Source of the DNA: Zeimonas sediminis
GTDB taxonomy: Bacteria > Pseudomonadota > Gammaproteobacteria > Burkholderiales > Burkholderiaceae_E
DNA: 64,000 nucleotides
NCBI RefSeq assembly: GCF_023721795.1
Contig: NZ_JAMQYE010000002.1
Coordinates: 372,001-436,000 of the forward strand
Reading direction: 5' to 3'
Shown here one piece after another: positions 48,810 to 56,510 of the stretch; positions within the stretch are counted from its first letter, which is position 1, and each line of letters starts with the position of its first letter. The notes under the pieces were generated by a model, which worked only from the letters and a program-made list of their open reading frames with translations, had not been told where the DNA came from and made no database searches. The position numbers and the translations under genes are program-made.

Positions 48810-49856
48810 TCAGCCCTTGCGGCTGGCCGCGACCGCAGCCTCGGCCTTCTTGACCAGGTCGGCGCCGATCTGCTTGGCCCACTTGTCGTAGACCGGCTTG
48901 ATCGCCTTCTGGAACGCGGCCTTCTCGTCGGCGCTCAGCTGGGTGACCTTCACGCCCAGCGCCTCGACCTCCTTGACCATCGACAAGTCGCCGTTGGCCA
49001 GGCCCTTGCGGGCGAGCGCGACTTCCTGCTTGCCGGCCTCGACCGCGGCCTGGCGGACGATGTCGCGATCGGCGGGGGACCACGATTTCCAGATGTCGGG
49101 GTTCACGACGAAGATCAGCGGGTCGGCCACGTAGTCCCACATCGTCACGAATTTCTGGGCCAGCGTGTGCAGCTTGGCGGCGGTGAAGACGTGCAGCGGG
49201 TTCTCCTGGCCCTCGACGGCACCCGAGGCCAGCGCGGGCTGCGCGTCGGCCCAGCTCATCTGCGTGGGGTTCGCGCCCAGCGCGGTGAAGGTGTCGTTGA
49301 AGATCGGCGAGCCGACCACGCGGAACTTCAGGCCCTTCATGTCGGCCGGGGTACGGATCTCGCGCTTGGAGTTGGTGACCTCGCGGAAGCCGTTCTCGCC
49401 CCAGGCCAGCGGCACCACGCCCGCCTTCTCGACGATCTGCAGGATCCGCTTGCCGACTTCGCCCTGGGTCAGCGCGTCGAGGCCCGCGTGGTCCTGCGAA
49501 AGGAAGGGCAGCGAGAACAGGTTCAGCTCCTTGACCTGCGGCGACCAGTTGATCGTGGAGCCGACCGCCATGTCGATGACGCCCTGGCGGATGGCCGAGA
49601 ACTCGCGGGTCTGGTCGCCGTTGATCAGCGAGACGCCCGGGTACATCTTGATGTTGATCCGGCCCTGGGTGCGCTCGCGCACCAGGTTGATCCAGATGTC
49701 TGCGCCCTTGCCCCAGGGGAAGGCCGTGCCCACGACGGTCGAAAGCCGGTACTCGGCCTTGTAGTTCTGGGCGTGCGCGCCACGCGTGACGACGAACGGC
49801 GCGGCAAGCGCGGCCGAACCGGCGGCGCCGGCTTTGAGCAGGGAACGACGATCCAT
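48810..49856 (-). CDS. TRAP transporter substrate-binding protein (DctP-type)
   Basis: A 348-residue periplasmic binding protein with a Tat-like signal (MDRRSLLKAGAAGSAALAAP, cleavage near GAHAQ). DctP family features include PWGKGADIWINLVRERTQGRI, VGSTINWSPQVKELNLFSLPF, GLKFRVVGSPIFNDTFTALGANPTQMSWADAQPAL (cited in part; the Arg of this FRVVGSP segment binds the substrate carboxylate) and VEGQENPL. Ligand is likely an organic acid of unknown identity. GGAGGATTCC gives a strong ribosome-binding site. TACAAT about 60 bp upstream may be its -10. Confidence 0.93.
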   Translation of the reverse strand: MDRRSLLKAGAAGSAALAAPFVVTRGAHAQNYKAEYRLSTVVGTAFPWGKGADIWINLVRERTQGRINIKMYPGVSLINGDQTREFSAIRQGVIDMAVGSTINWSPQVKELNLFSLPFLSQDHAGLDALTQGEVGKRILQIVEKAGVVPLAWGENGFREVTNSKREIRTPADMKGLKFRVVGSPIFNDTFTALGANPTQMSWADAQPALASGAVEGQENPLHVFTAAKLHTLAQKFVTMWDYVADPLIFVVNPDIWKSWSPADRDIVRQAAVEAGKQEVALARKGLANGDLSMVKEVEALGVKVTQLSADEKAAFQKAIKPVYDKWAKQIGADLVKKAEAAVAASRKG

Positions 49857-49915
49857 CTCCGGAATCCTCCACTTTGGACATTGTTGCGGACCGAGACGCC
49901 CGGCCCGTTGCGGCC

Positions 49916-49921
49916 ATTGTA
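49916..49921 (-). promoter_or_regulatory. Candidate -10 element of the TRAP operon
   Basis: TACAAT on the minus strand (5 of 6), 60 bp upstream of the dctP ATG; no convincing -35. Confidence 0.4.
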
Positions 49922-50000
49922 GCGCGGGGCAAGCGACCGACACAGGCGCGCCGCCACGGTTCCCCGCGGGCGCCGCCGCCCGCTTTCCGGAAAGCCGCCC

Positions 50001-50297
50001 TCAGGCGGTCTCGACGACGCGCAGCTCGTTGTCGGCCGCGAAGCGGCGCAGGAAGTCGTAGGCCATCGGCTCGATGCCGTGCAGACGGGCGTCGACGACG
50101 ACGCAGCGGATCCCCTCGTGGAATCCGGGCATCACGTAGGGGGACCAGGCGAGGCGCGCATCGGCCACGCTGCCCGGCGGCCGGAAACCGGCCATGACGC
50201 CGCAGAGACGGTCGGCCCAGTCGCTGGGCCTGAACGGCCGCCCGCTCCCGGTCACGCCGAGGATGACGAAGGACTGGACGGCGGGGCTGTCGGTCAT
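50001..50297 (-). CDS. DUF3579 domain protein
   Basis: A 98-residue protein of DUF3579, a family found mainly in betaproteobacteria next to argD. Motifs are FVILGVTGSGRPFRPSDWADRLCGVM and YVMPGFHEGIRCVVVDARLH, ending FAADNELRVVE. Function is unknown; the constant divergent position beside arginine biosynthesis genes is the only clue. Its promoter region (TATAAT on the minus strand) faces that of argD. Confidence 0.88.
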   Translation of the reverse strand: MTDSPAVQSFVILGVTGSGRPFRPSDWADRLCGVMAGFRPPGSVADARLAWSPYVMPGFHEGIRCVVVDARLHGIEPMAYDFLRRFAADNELRVVETA

Positions 50298-50388
50298 GTC
50301 GAGGGGCGGCGCGCCCGGCTGGGCGGCGCGCTCCCGATCGGGGGAGTGCGGCCCTGTGCGCGGCAAGGCGCGTGAGCGCAAGCCGAGG

Positions 50389-50394
50389 ATTATA
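50389..50394 (-). promoter_or_regulatory. -10 element of the DUF3579 gene
   Basis: Perfect TATAAT on the minus strand, about 90 bp upstream of the DUF3579 ATG. No clear -35. Confidence 0.5.
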
Positions 50395-50415
50395 CCGGCA
50401 GCGCCTGCGCCTTCG

Positions 50416-50444
50416 TTGGCCGCATCGGGGCCTTCCCATACAAT
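50416..50444 (+). promoter_or_regulatory. argD: Promoter of argD-argF
   Basis: TTGGCC (4 of 6 to -35), exactly 17 bp, then TACAAT (5 of 6 to -10). The start codon lies 54 bp beyond. One of the best -35/-10 pairs in the window. Confidence 0.65.
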
Positions 50445-50498
50445 TCCACGCAGAGGTCCGCTCCCCGGACCCTAACCGGAAAAGAAAAGGATCTCGCG

Positions 50499-51698
50499 AT
50501 GGCAGCGACCTCCCCCCTGATGAACACCTACGCAAGGCTGCCGGTGGCGTTCAGCCACGGAGACGGCGCCTGGCTCTTCGACACCGAGGGCAAGCGCTAT
50601 CTCGACTGCCTGTCGGGCATCGCGGTCAACACGCTGGGCCACAACCATCCGAAGCTCGTGGCGGCGCTGCGCGAGCAGGTCGCGCGGATCATCCACAGCT
50701 CGAACCTGTTCGAGGTGCCGCTGCAGACCGAGCTCGGCGCGAAGCTGGTCGAGCTGTCGGGCATGACCAACGTGTTCTTCTGCAACAGCGGCCTCGAGGC
50801 GAACGAGGCGGCGATCAAGATCGCCCGGAAGTTCGGCCACGGCAAGGGCATCGCGCTGCCCGAGATCGTCGTCTTCGAGAAGGCCTTCCACGGCCGCTCG
50901 CTGGCCACGCTGTCGGCCACCGGCAACGAGAAGGTGCAGAAGGGCTTCGAGCCGCTGGTCGAGGGATTCGTCCGGATTCCGCTGAACGACGTGGCCGCGC
51001 TGCGCAAGGTCGCGGCCGAGCGTCCCAACGTGGTCGCGGTGTTCATGGAGGCGATCCAGGGCGAGGGCGGCATCCAGCCCGCCGGCGTCGAGTTCATGCG
51101 CGAGGCGCGCCGGCTCTGCGACGAGAAGGGCTGGCTGCTGATGATCGACGAGGTCCAGTGCGGTACCGGGCGCACCGGCAAGTGGTTCGCCCACCAGTGG
51201 GCCGGCATCAAGGCCGACGTGATGCCGCTCGCCAAGGGGCTGGCCTCGGGCGTGCCGATCGGCGCGGTCGTGGCCCACGGCGCGGCCGCCGAGGTCTTCG
51301 GGCCCGGCAACCACGGCACGACCTTCGGCGGCAATCCGCTCGCGATGCGCGCGGGCCTGGTCACGATCGCCACGATGGAGGAAGACGGCCTGCTTCAGAA
51401 CGCCGCCGAGGTCGGCGGCTGGCTGATCGACACCTTCCGGCGCGAGCTCGGCGGCCTTTCGGGCGTCGCCGAAGTCCGGGGCCAGGGGCTGATGATCGGC
51501 ATCGAGCTCGACCGCTCCTGCGGCGAGCTGGTCAAGTCGGCGCTCGCCGCCGGCCTGGTGCTGAACGTGACCGCCGACCGGGTGATCCGCCTGCTGCCGC
51601 CGCTGATCTTCGGCCGCGAGCACGCGCAACTGCTGGTCGACCGGCTCGTGCCGCTGGTCCGCGAATTCCTGTCGCGCCCGGCCGCGCAGGCCGCCTGA
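50499..51698 (+). CDS. argD: Acetylornithine aminotransferase
   Basis: A 399-residue class III aminotransferase that converts N-acetylglutamate semialdehyde to N-acetylornithine in arginine synthesis (often also active on succinyl-diaminopimelate). Motifs are YLDCLSGIAVNTLGHNHP, FFCNSGLEANEAAIKIARK, KAFHGRS, DEVQCGTGRTGKWFA and the PLP lysine in MPLAKGLASGVPIGA. The placement directly before argF and the length separate it from GABA or ornithine aminotransferases. Confidence 0.94.
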   Translation: MAATSPLMNTYARLPVAFSHGDGAWLFDTEGKRYLDCLSGIAVNTLGHNHPKLVAALREQVARIIHSSNLFEVPLQTELGAKLVELSGMTNVFFCNSGLEANEAAIKIARKFGHGKGIALPEIVVFEKAFHGRSLATLSATGNEKVQKGFEPLVEGFVRIPLNDVAALRKVAAERPNVVAVFMEAIQGEGGIQPAGVEFMREARRLCDEKGWLLMIDEVQCGTGRTGKWFAHQWAGIKADVMPLAKGLASGVPIGAVVAHGAAAEVFGPGNHGTTFGGNPLAMRAGLVTIATMEEDGLLQNAAEVGGWLIDTFRRELGGLSGVAEVRGQGLMIGIELDRSCGELVKSALAAGLVLNVTADRVIRLLPPLIFGREHAQLLVDRLVPLVREFLSRPAAQAA

Positions 51699-51713
51699 GA
51701 CAGGGTGGCGGCC

Positions 51714-52634
51714 ATGACGCTCAAGCACTTCCTGCAGTTCAAGGACCTCACGCGCGAGGAGATCGAGTACCTGTTCGTGCGCGCCCGCATCATCAAGGAG
51801 CGGTTCAAGCGCTACGAGACCTACCACCCGCTGGCCGACCGCACGCTGGTGATGATCTTCGAGAAGGCCAGCACCCGCACCCGACTCTCGTTCGAGGCCG
51901 GCATGCACCAGCTGGGCGGCGCGGCGATCTACCTGAACACCCGCGACTCGCAGCTCGGGCGCGGCGAGCCGGTGGAAGACGCCGGGCAGGTCATCTCGCG
52001 GATGTGCGACCTGGTCATGATCCGCACCTTCGAGCAGGAGATCGTCGAGCGCTTCGCCGCGAACTCCCGGGTCCCGGTGATCAACGGACTCACCAACGAG
52101 TACCACCCCTGCCAGATCCTGGCCGACATCTTCACCTTCATCGAGCACCGCGGCCCGATCACCGGCAAGACGGTCGCCTGGATCGGCGACTCCAACAACG
52201 TCTGCAACACCTGGCTGCAGGCGGCCGAGCTGCTCGACTTCAACGTGCACGTGTCGACGCCGCCAGGCTACGAGGTCGAACCCGAGCGGGCCGGCCTGTT
52301 CGGCACCGATCACTTCGAGCAGTTCGCCGACCCGATGGAGGCCTGCCGCGGGGCCCACCTGGTCACCACCGACGTGTGGACCAGCATGGGCTTCGAGGCC
52401 GAGAACGACGAGCGCCGCAAGGCCTTCGCCGACTGGTGCGTCGACGCCGAGATGATGTCGGTGGCGGCGCCCGACGCGGTGTTCATGCACTGCCTGCCGG
52501 CGCACCGCGGCGAGGAGGTGGCCGCCGAGGTCATCGACGGGCCGCAGTCGGTGGTGTGGGACGAGGCGGAGAACCGGCTGCACGCGCAGAAGGCGCTGAT
52601 GGAGTACCTGCTGCTGGGGCGCCTGGCGACCTGA
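51714..52634 (+). CDS. argF: Ornithine carbamoyltransferase
   Basis: A 306-residue enzyme forming citrulline from ornithine and carbamoyl phosphate. The carbamoyl-phosphate loop is FEKASTRTRLSFE; the ornithine motifs are DVWTSMGFE and HCLPAHRGEE. The start is set at ATG 51714 (MTLKHFLQFKDL, the family norm), though GTG 51705 is in frame. Its TGA lies inside the left arm of the large inverted repeat that follows. Confidence 0.96.
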   Translation: MTLKHFLQFKDLTREEIEYLFVRARIIKERFKRYETYHPLADRTLVMIFEKASTRTRLSFEAGMHQLGGAAIYLNTRDSQLGRGEPVEDAGQVISRMCDLVMIRTFEQEIVERFAANSRVPVINGLTNEYHPCQILADIFTFIEHRGPITGKTVAWIGDSNNVCNTWLQAAELLDFNVHVSTPPGYEVEPERAGLFGTDHFEQFADPMEACRGAHLVTTDVWTSMGFEAENDERRKAFADWCVDAEMMSVAAPDAVFMHCLPAHRGEEVAAEVIDGPQSVVWDEAENRLHAQKALMEYLLLGRLAT

Positions 52635-52926
52635 GCGCGCGTTTCGCGGCGTCGCGCCGACGTTATCAGTGGCATTCGCCCGGGCCGGGGGCGGCCAGCC
52701 CGAAGCGGGGCATGGTGCTGCGGCCCCGCTTCGCGGGGCTTCCCTCGCCCACCTCGAAATCTCGCACCCGCCTCGCAGGGGGCTTCGCCCCGCGGCGAGC
52801 GGGTCCCGCGAGATTTCTTTCGGTGGCGCTCGGCTTGCACGATGCCCCGCTTCGGGCTGGCCGCCCCCTGCCCTGGAGCTTGTGGACTGCGCGGCGTCGG
52901 CGCGACGCCGCGAAACGCGCGCTCAG
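52631..52926. repeat. 296-bp nested inverted-repeat element between convergent genes
   Basis: The outer arms are perfect 31-bp inverted copies (52631-52661 and 52896-52926, beginning CTGAGCGCGCGTTTCGCGGC). A second pair of perfect 27-bp arms is at 52687-52713 and 52842-52868 (core CGGCCAGCCCGAAGCGGGGC). Inside are GAAATCTCGC/GCGAGATTTC (52756-52765 and 52808-52817), ACCCG/CGGGT, and hairpins such as CCCCGC-TTC-GCGGGG. The outer arms contain the TGA stops of argF (52632-52634) and of the aminotransferase (complement of 52923-52925) at mirror positions. No ORF I believe in lies within, and no flanking target-site duplication is evident. Confidence 0.85.
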
Positions 52927-54479
52927 TCTTGTCGATCCAGCGTGTCGAGATCGAGCGAACGGATCGCGCCGATCGCGACCTCCCACCTTCCCTCGGCGCA
53001 CAGGCCGCGCATGCCGGCGTCTTCCCAGGCTTCGAGCGCTGCCGCGAGGCAGGCTTCGCGCACCCGGTCGCCCCGCGGGCCCGACGGCCCCGGCTGCGAC
53101 GGGTCGCCGGCCGTGGCGGCCGCAGCGTTCGAATCGGCCGCGCCGGTCGACCGGGTCGATGCGGCGGCACTCGATCCGCGCGGCGACGCACCGGGATTCG
53201 CGCCGGTCGCTTCGGCGCCAGTCGCCGCCTGCCCGCGCAGCGCGCGATGGGCCCGGGCCAGCCTTGCGACCGCCTCGGCGAGCTCGGCCGGCGTGGCGGT
53301 GGAGAAGCTGAGCCGCAGCGCCGAGCGATCGGGCTCGGCGTCGTAGAAAGCCTCGCCGGGCACGAAGATCATGCCCTCGTCGCGGGCGCGCGGCAGCAAG
53401 CGCGAGGTGTCGGTGCCGTCGGTGAAGCGCGCCCACACGAACATGCCGCCCTGGGGCCGCGAGAAGCGCAGCGCAGGGCCGAAGGCCTGCGCCAGCGCTT
53501 CGCACAGCGCGTCGCGCCGCTCGCGGTAGGCCTCTCGCATCGCGGGCATCCGCGCCTCCAGCCGGCCGCTCGCCAGGTAGCGCGCGGCGATCGCCTGCGC
53601 CAGCGTCGAGGTGTGCAGGTCAAGCGCCTGCTTGATCCGCACCACCGGCCCGCGCAGCCAGTCCGGCAGCACCGCGTAGCCGATCCGCAGGCCCGGCGCC
53701 AGCACCTTGGACAGCGAGGACACGTAGCCGCACAGCCCGGCCGCGCCCGGCACCCGGGGCGCGAGCGCGACGAGCGGCGGCAGGTGCTCGCCCTCGACCC
53801 GCAGGCCGCCGTAGGGATCGTCCTCCAGCACGAACACCCGGTTGCGCACCGCCCACTCGAGCAGCGCGATGCGCCGATCCAGGTCCAGCGTGGCGCCGGT
53901 CGGGTTCGCGAAGTTCGTGACCGCGTAGGCGAGCTTCAGGCGCCCGCCGGCCGGTCCGCCCTGTTCCTTGCCGCCGAGCCCCGCCGCCTCGGGCAGCGCC
54001 TCCACCCGCAGGCCCCGCGCGTCGCCGGCCACGCCGACGCAGCGCGCCTCGGTCAGCGCGAACACCTGCAGCGCGGCCAGGTAGCCGGGCCGTTCGACGA
54101 CGACGCGATCGCCCGGCTCGAGCAGGGCCCGCGCGATCAGGTCGAGCGCCTGCTGCGATCCGGTCGTGACCAGCGGCGCGTCGTCGGAAACGCTCGCCCC
54201 CCGGGCGCGCAGGCTCGCGGCGAGCTGGGCGCGCAAGGCCTCGTCGCCCTCGGTCGTGCCGTATTGCAGCGCCTCGCGCGGAACCTCACGCAGCACCGCC
54301 CCGGCGGCCTCGGCCAGTCCGTCCACGTCGAACAGATCGGGCGCCGGCAGGCCGCCCGCCAACGAAAGCATGCCGGGCCGTCGGGCGTCGTGCAGCAGGT
54401 CGCGCACGGCCGAGCTGCGCATCGCGCCTGCTCGCCGCGCCAGCAGCTTCCGGGGATCGTCGGGATTCGCGCGGTCCAT
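52923..54479 (-). CDS. PLP-dependent class I/II aminotransferase with C-terminal extension
   Basis: A 518-residue protein. Residues to about 405 form a fold-type I aminotransferase like LysN/2-aminoadipate transaminase: LSLAGGLPAPDLFDVDGL, LQYGTTEGDEALR, TTGSQQALDLIARALLEPGD, NFANPTGATL, PLP lysine in GYVSSLSKVLAPGLRIGY and LRLSFSTATP. A 50-residue Ala/Ser/Gly linker follows, then a helical C-terminal domain (REACLAAALEAWEDAGMRGLCAEGRWEVAIGAIRSLDL, cited in part) that resembles small stand-alone Burkholderiales proteins. This tail is not part of the aminotransferase family. Its stop lies in the right arm of the inverted repeat. Confidence 0.85.
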   Translation of the reverse strand: MDRANPDDPRKLLARRAGAMRSSAVRDLLHDARRPGMLSLAGGLPAPDLFDVDGLAEAAGAVLREVPREALQYGTTEGDEALRAQLAASLRARGASVSDDAPLVTTGSQQALDLIARALLEPGDRVVVERPGYLAALQVFALTEARCVGVAGDARGLRVEALPEAAGLGGKEQGGPAGGRLKLAYAVTNFANPTGATLDLDRRIALLEWAVRNRVFVLEDDPYGGLRVEGEHLPPLVALAPRVPGAAGLCGYVSSLSKVLAPGLRIGYAVLPDWLRGPVVRIKQALDLHTSTLAQAIAARYLASGRLEARMPAMREAYRERRDALCEALAQAFGPALRFSRPQGGMFVWARFTDGTDTSRLLPRARDEGMIFVPGEAFYDAEPDRSALRLSFSTATPAELAEAVARLARAHRALRGQAATGAEATGANPGASPRGSSAAASTRSTGAADSNAAAATAGDPSQPGPSGPRGDRVREACLAAALEAWEDAGMRGLCAEGRWEVAIGAIRSLDLDTLDRQD

Positions 54480-54653
54480 CGGGGGGCCTCTCGCTCGGGT
54501 TCGTCGGGACCCCCGACCTTAGCGCGCCGCGCGGCCCGCGTACCGGCACGCCGGACCGACACGGCGTCGGCACCGTCATGGAGCCGTACCGGTACGGTTC
54601 CGGACGCCCACCGGGCGCGCCGGGGCAGGCAGCCCCGCGGCAGCCGCTCCGCG

Positions 54654-56456
54654 TCAGCCGCCCAGCGTCAGCTCGATCCGGAGCCTGCCGGCGCGCCCGC
54701 CGTCGGCGGCGAGCACGACCCGCGCGCCGGCGCGAGCGCGAACGACCCAGTCGCGGTGGGTCCGGTCGGCGGTCACGCTGCGGTTCGGCAGGAAGGCCTG
54801 CAGCGAGGTCGGCGGCGCGTGCCCCTCGAGCTGCGCGGCCTCTTCGCGCGGCTTGCCCGACACCAGCTCGGCCCCCTCGGGCAGCTCGATCGACAGCATC
54901 ACGCCGCGCACCGTCTTGCGCGCCTGCGCGCGCCGGGTCACGTACTGCGGCAGGTAGCCGGCATTGCCGACGGCGAGCCGGACTCGCCACAGGCCCTTGC
55001 CGCCGGCGCCGGCCTCGTCGTCCAGGGGATGCGCCTCGGCGGCGACCAGCTCGAGCCGCGGGAGCGACAGCGCGAGCGTCGTCAGCCAGTCGGGGAAGCG
55101 CGCGACCTCGCGCTCGCGCAGTTCGGGCGGCGGGTTGCGCCAGTAGTTCATCCGGTCCCAGCCGCCGAGCTCGACCCGGCCCAGTTGCGGATGCTCGAAC
55201 GGGTACCAGTCGACGTGCGCCTTGCCGCCGCACTGCGAGTCGCTCCACGCAAGCAGCTTCAGGTCGTCCTCGGCCGGGTGCTCACGGTACCAGCCGATCC
55301 AGTCGTAGCCGGTGATGCCGGCCTCGCGGTTCGGCGCCCACAACTCCACGGTCCAGAACAACGCGCCGAGGTGCTCGTAGAACCAGTCCTGGGTGCCGCT
55401 GATCACCTCGTTCGGGTGGTACTTGAAGTCGTGGAAGATGCTGACCGACGGGTAGCCGGTCAGCGTCTCGCCGAGCTTCGACAGACGCTTGATCGTCCAC
55501 AGGTCCTCGGGAATCATCTGCTCGTCGGACTCGCCGCCCATCGGCCGCAGGATCACGCCGCTGTGCGTGTGGAAGCTGACCGCAGCGCCGATGTTCGGGT
55601 GATCGACGACGAAGCGGACCATCGCCCTCACCTCGGGCTCGCTGGTCGGGAACGGCCCTGCGCCCGTCTGCTCGAACTCCTGCCGCCAGTTCGGCGGGAA
55701 GTTCCGGTTCAGGTCCAGGCCCTCGCGGTCGCGGTTGACGCTGACCGTGATGCCGTCCCAGTTCGCCAGCCTGCCCTCGGGAATCACCCGGTAGAAGGGC
55801 CCGTCGAGGTCGCCGGGCTCGCGAGGCACCAGCAGGCGCGGCTCGTCGGGGTGCGGCTTCCAGCCGCCGTGCCGATCCTCGATGCGCATCGTCAGGATGC
55901 GGCCGTCGCCGTCGACGTCCTCGACGGTCAGGCCGTCGACCGGCGCCTCGTCGAAGGGCCAGGGCCGGGTCGACGAGCGGATGTGCCGCGGACGGTCGGC
56001 CAGCGCCAGCTCGGCGCCGTCGGGACACAGGCGCGGGCACAGGTAGACGCAGCGCGTGTCGAGCAGCGCGGTGATCCGGGGGTCGGTGCCGTAACCGGTC
56101 GCCAGCCGGTGCAGCCAGTACAGCACTGCGGTGCAGGCGGTGAGCTCGGCCGCGTGGATGTTGCCGTCGACCCAGAAGGCCGGCTTGTCGGTGTCCGGCC
56201 CGGTCGCGCGGTTCGTGGCCACCAGCAGCCAGATCTCGCGGCCCTCGAAGCTGCGGCCGAGCTCTCGCAGCTCGAACAGGTCGGGCCGCGCCTCGGCATA
56301 GCCGCGCAGCAGGCGCCCGAGTTCCTCGTGCCGGGGGAAGCGGTCGAAGCGCGGCTGCGGCAGCGCCGCCGGGGCCTCCCGGCGACCGGACGTCCGTCCG
56401 GCGCCGCGCCCGCCGGGTTTCTTCGAATTCGGGGTCTTCTCGCTGTTCTTCGTCAT
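54654..56456 (-). CDS. M14-family zinc carboxypeptidase-like protein
   Basis: A 600-residue protein with an M14 peptidase domain. Zinc ligands are His and Glu in GNIHAAELT and a later His in SFHTHSGVIL; the general-base Glu is in FWTVELWAP. LDLNRNFPPNW carries the substrate-binding Asn-Arg. A basic, low-complexity N-terminus of about 35 residues precedes it and a C-terminal beta-rich domain of about 170 residues follows (from around RLELVAAEAHPLDD). No signal peptide is seen, so it may be cytoplasmic. Substrate unknown. It is divergent from mgsA with 54 bp between starts. Confidence 0.87.
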   Translation of the reverse strand: MTKNSEKTPNSKKPGGRGAGRTSGRREAPAALPQPRFDRFPRHEELGRLLRGYAEARPDLFELRELGRSFEGREIWLLVATNRATGPDTDKPAFWVDGNIHAAELTACTAVLYWLHRLATGYGTDPRITALLDTRCVYLCPRLCPDGAELALADRPRHIRSSTRPWPFDEAPVDGLTVEDVDGDGRILTMRIEDRHGGWKPHPDEPRLLVPREPGDLDGPFYRVIPEGRLANWDGITVSVNRDREGLDLNRNFPPNWRQEFEQTGAGPFPTSEPEVRAMVRFVVDHPNIGAAVSFHTHSGVILRPMGGESDEQMIPEDLWTIKRLSKLGETLTGYPSVSIFHDFKYHPNEVISGTQDWFYEHLGALFWTVELWAPNREAGITGYDWIGWYREHPAEDDLKLLAWSDSQCGGKAHVDWYPFEHPQLGRVELGGWDRMNYWRNPPPELREREVARFPDWLTTLALSLPRLELVAAEAHPLDDEAGAGGKGLWRVRLAVGNAGYLPQYVTRRAQARKTVRGVMLSIELPEGAELVSGKPREEAAQLEGHAPPTSLQAFLPNRSVTADRTHRDWVVRARAGARVVLAADGGRAGRLRIELTLGG

Positions 56457-56510
56457 CGTCGCGCAGGCATCATTCGATCTCGACCCGCCCAAGCTTAAGC
56501 GATCCGCGCC

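Noticed and set aside
52631-52926. Reading the inverted repeat as a MITE-type transposable element
   Set aside because: No target-site duplication is visible at its ends (GGCGA on the left, TCTTG on the right) and no second copy is seen in this window, so a transposon call is not justified from this sequence alone.
52842-56498. A 1218-codon plus-strand ORF across the aminotransferase and M14 genes
   Set aside because: It spans two convincing minus-strand genes and the inverted repeat; repetitive Arg/His/Gln composition marks a shadow frame.
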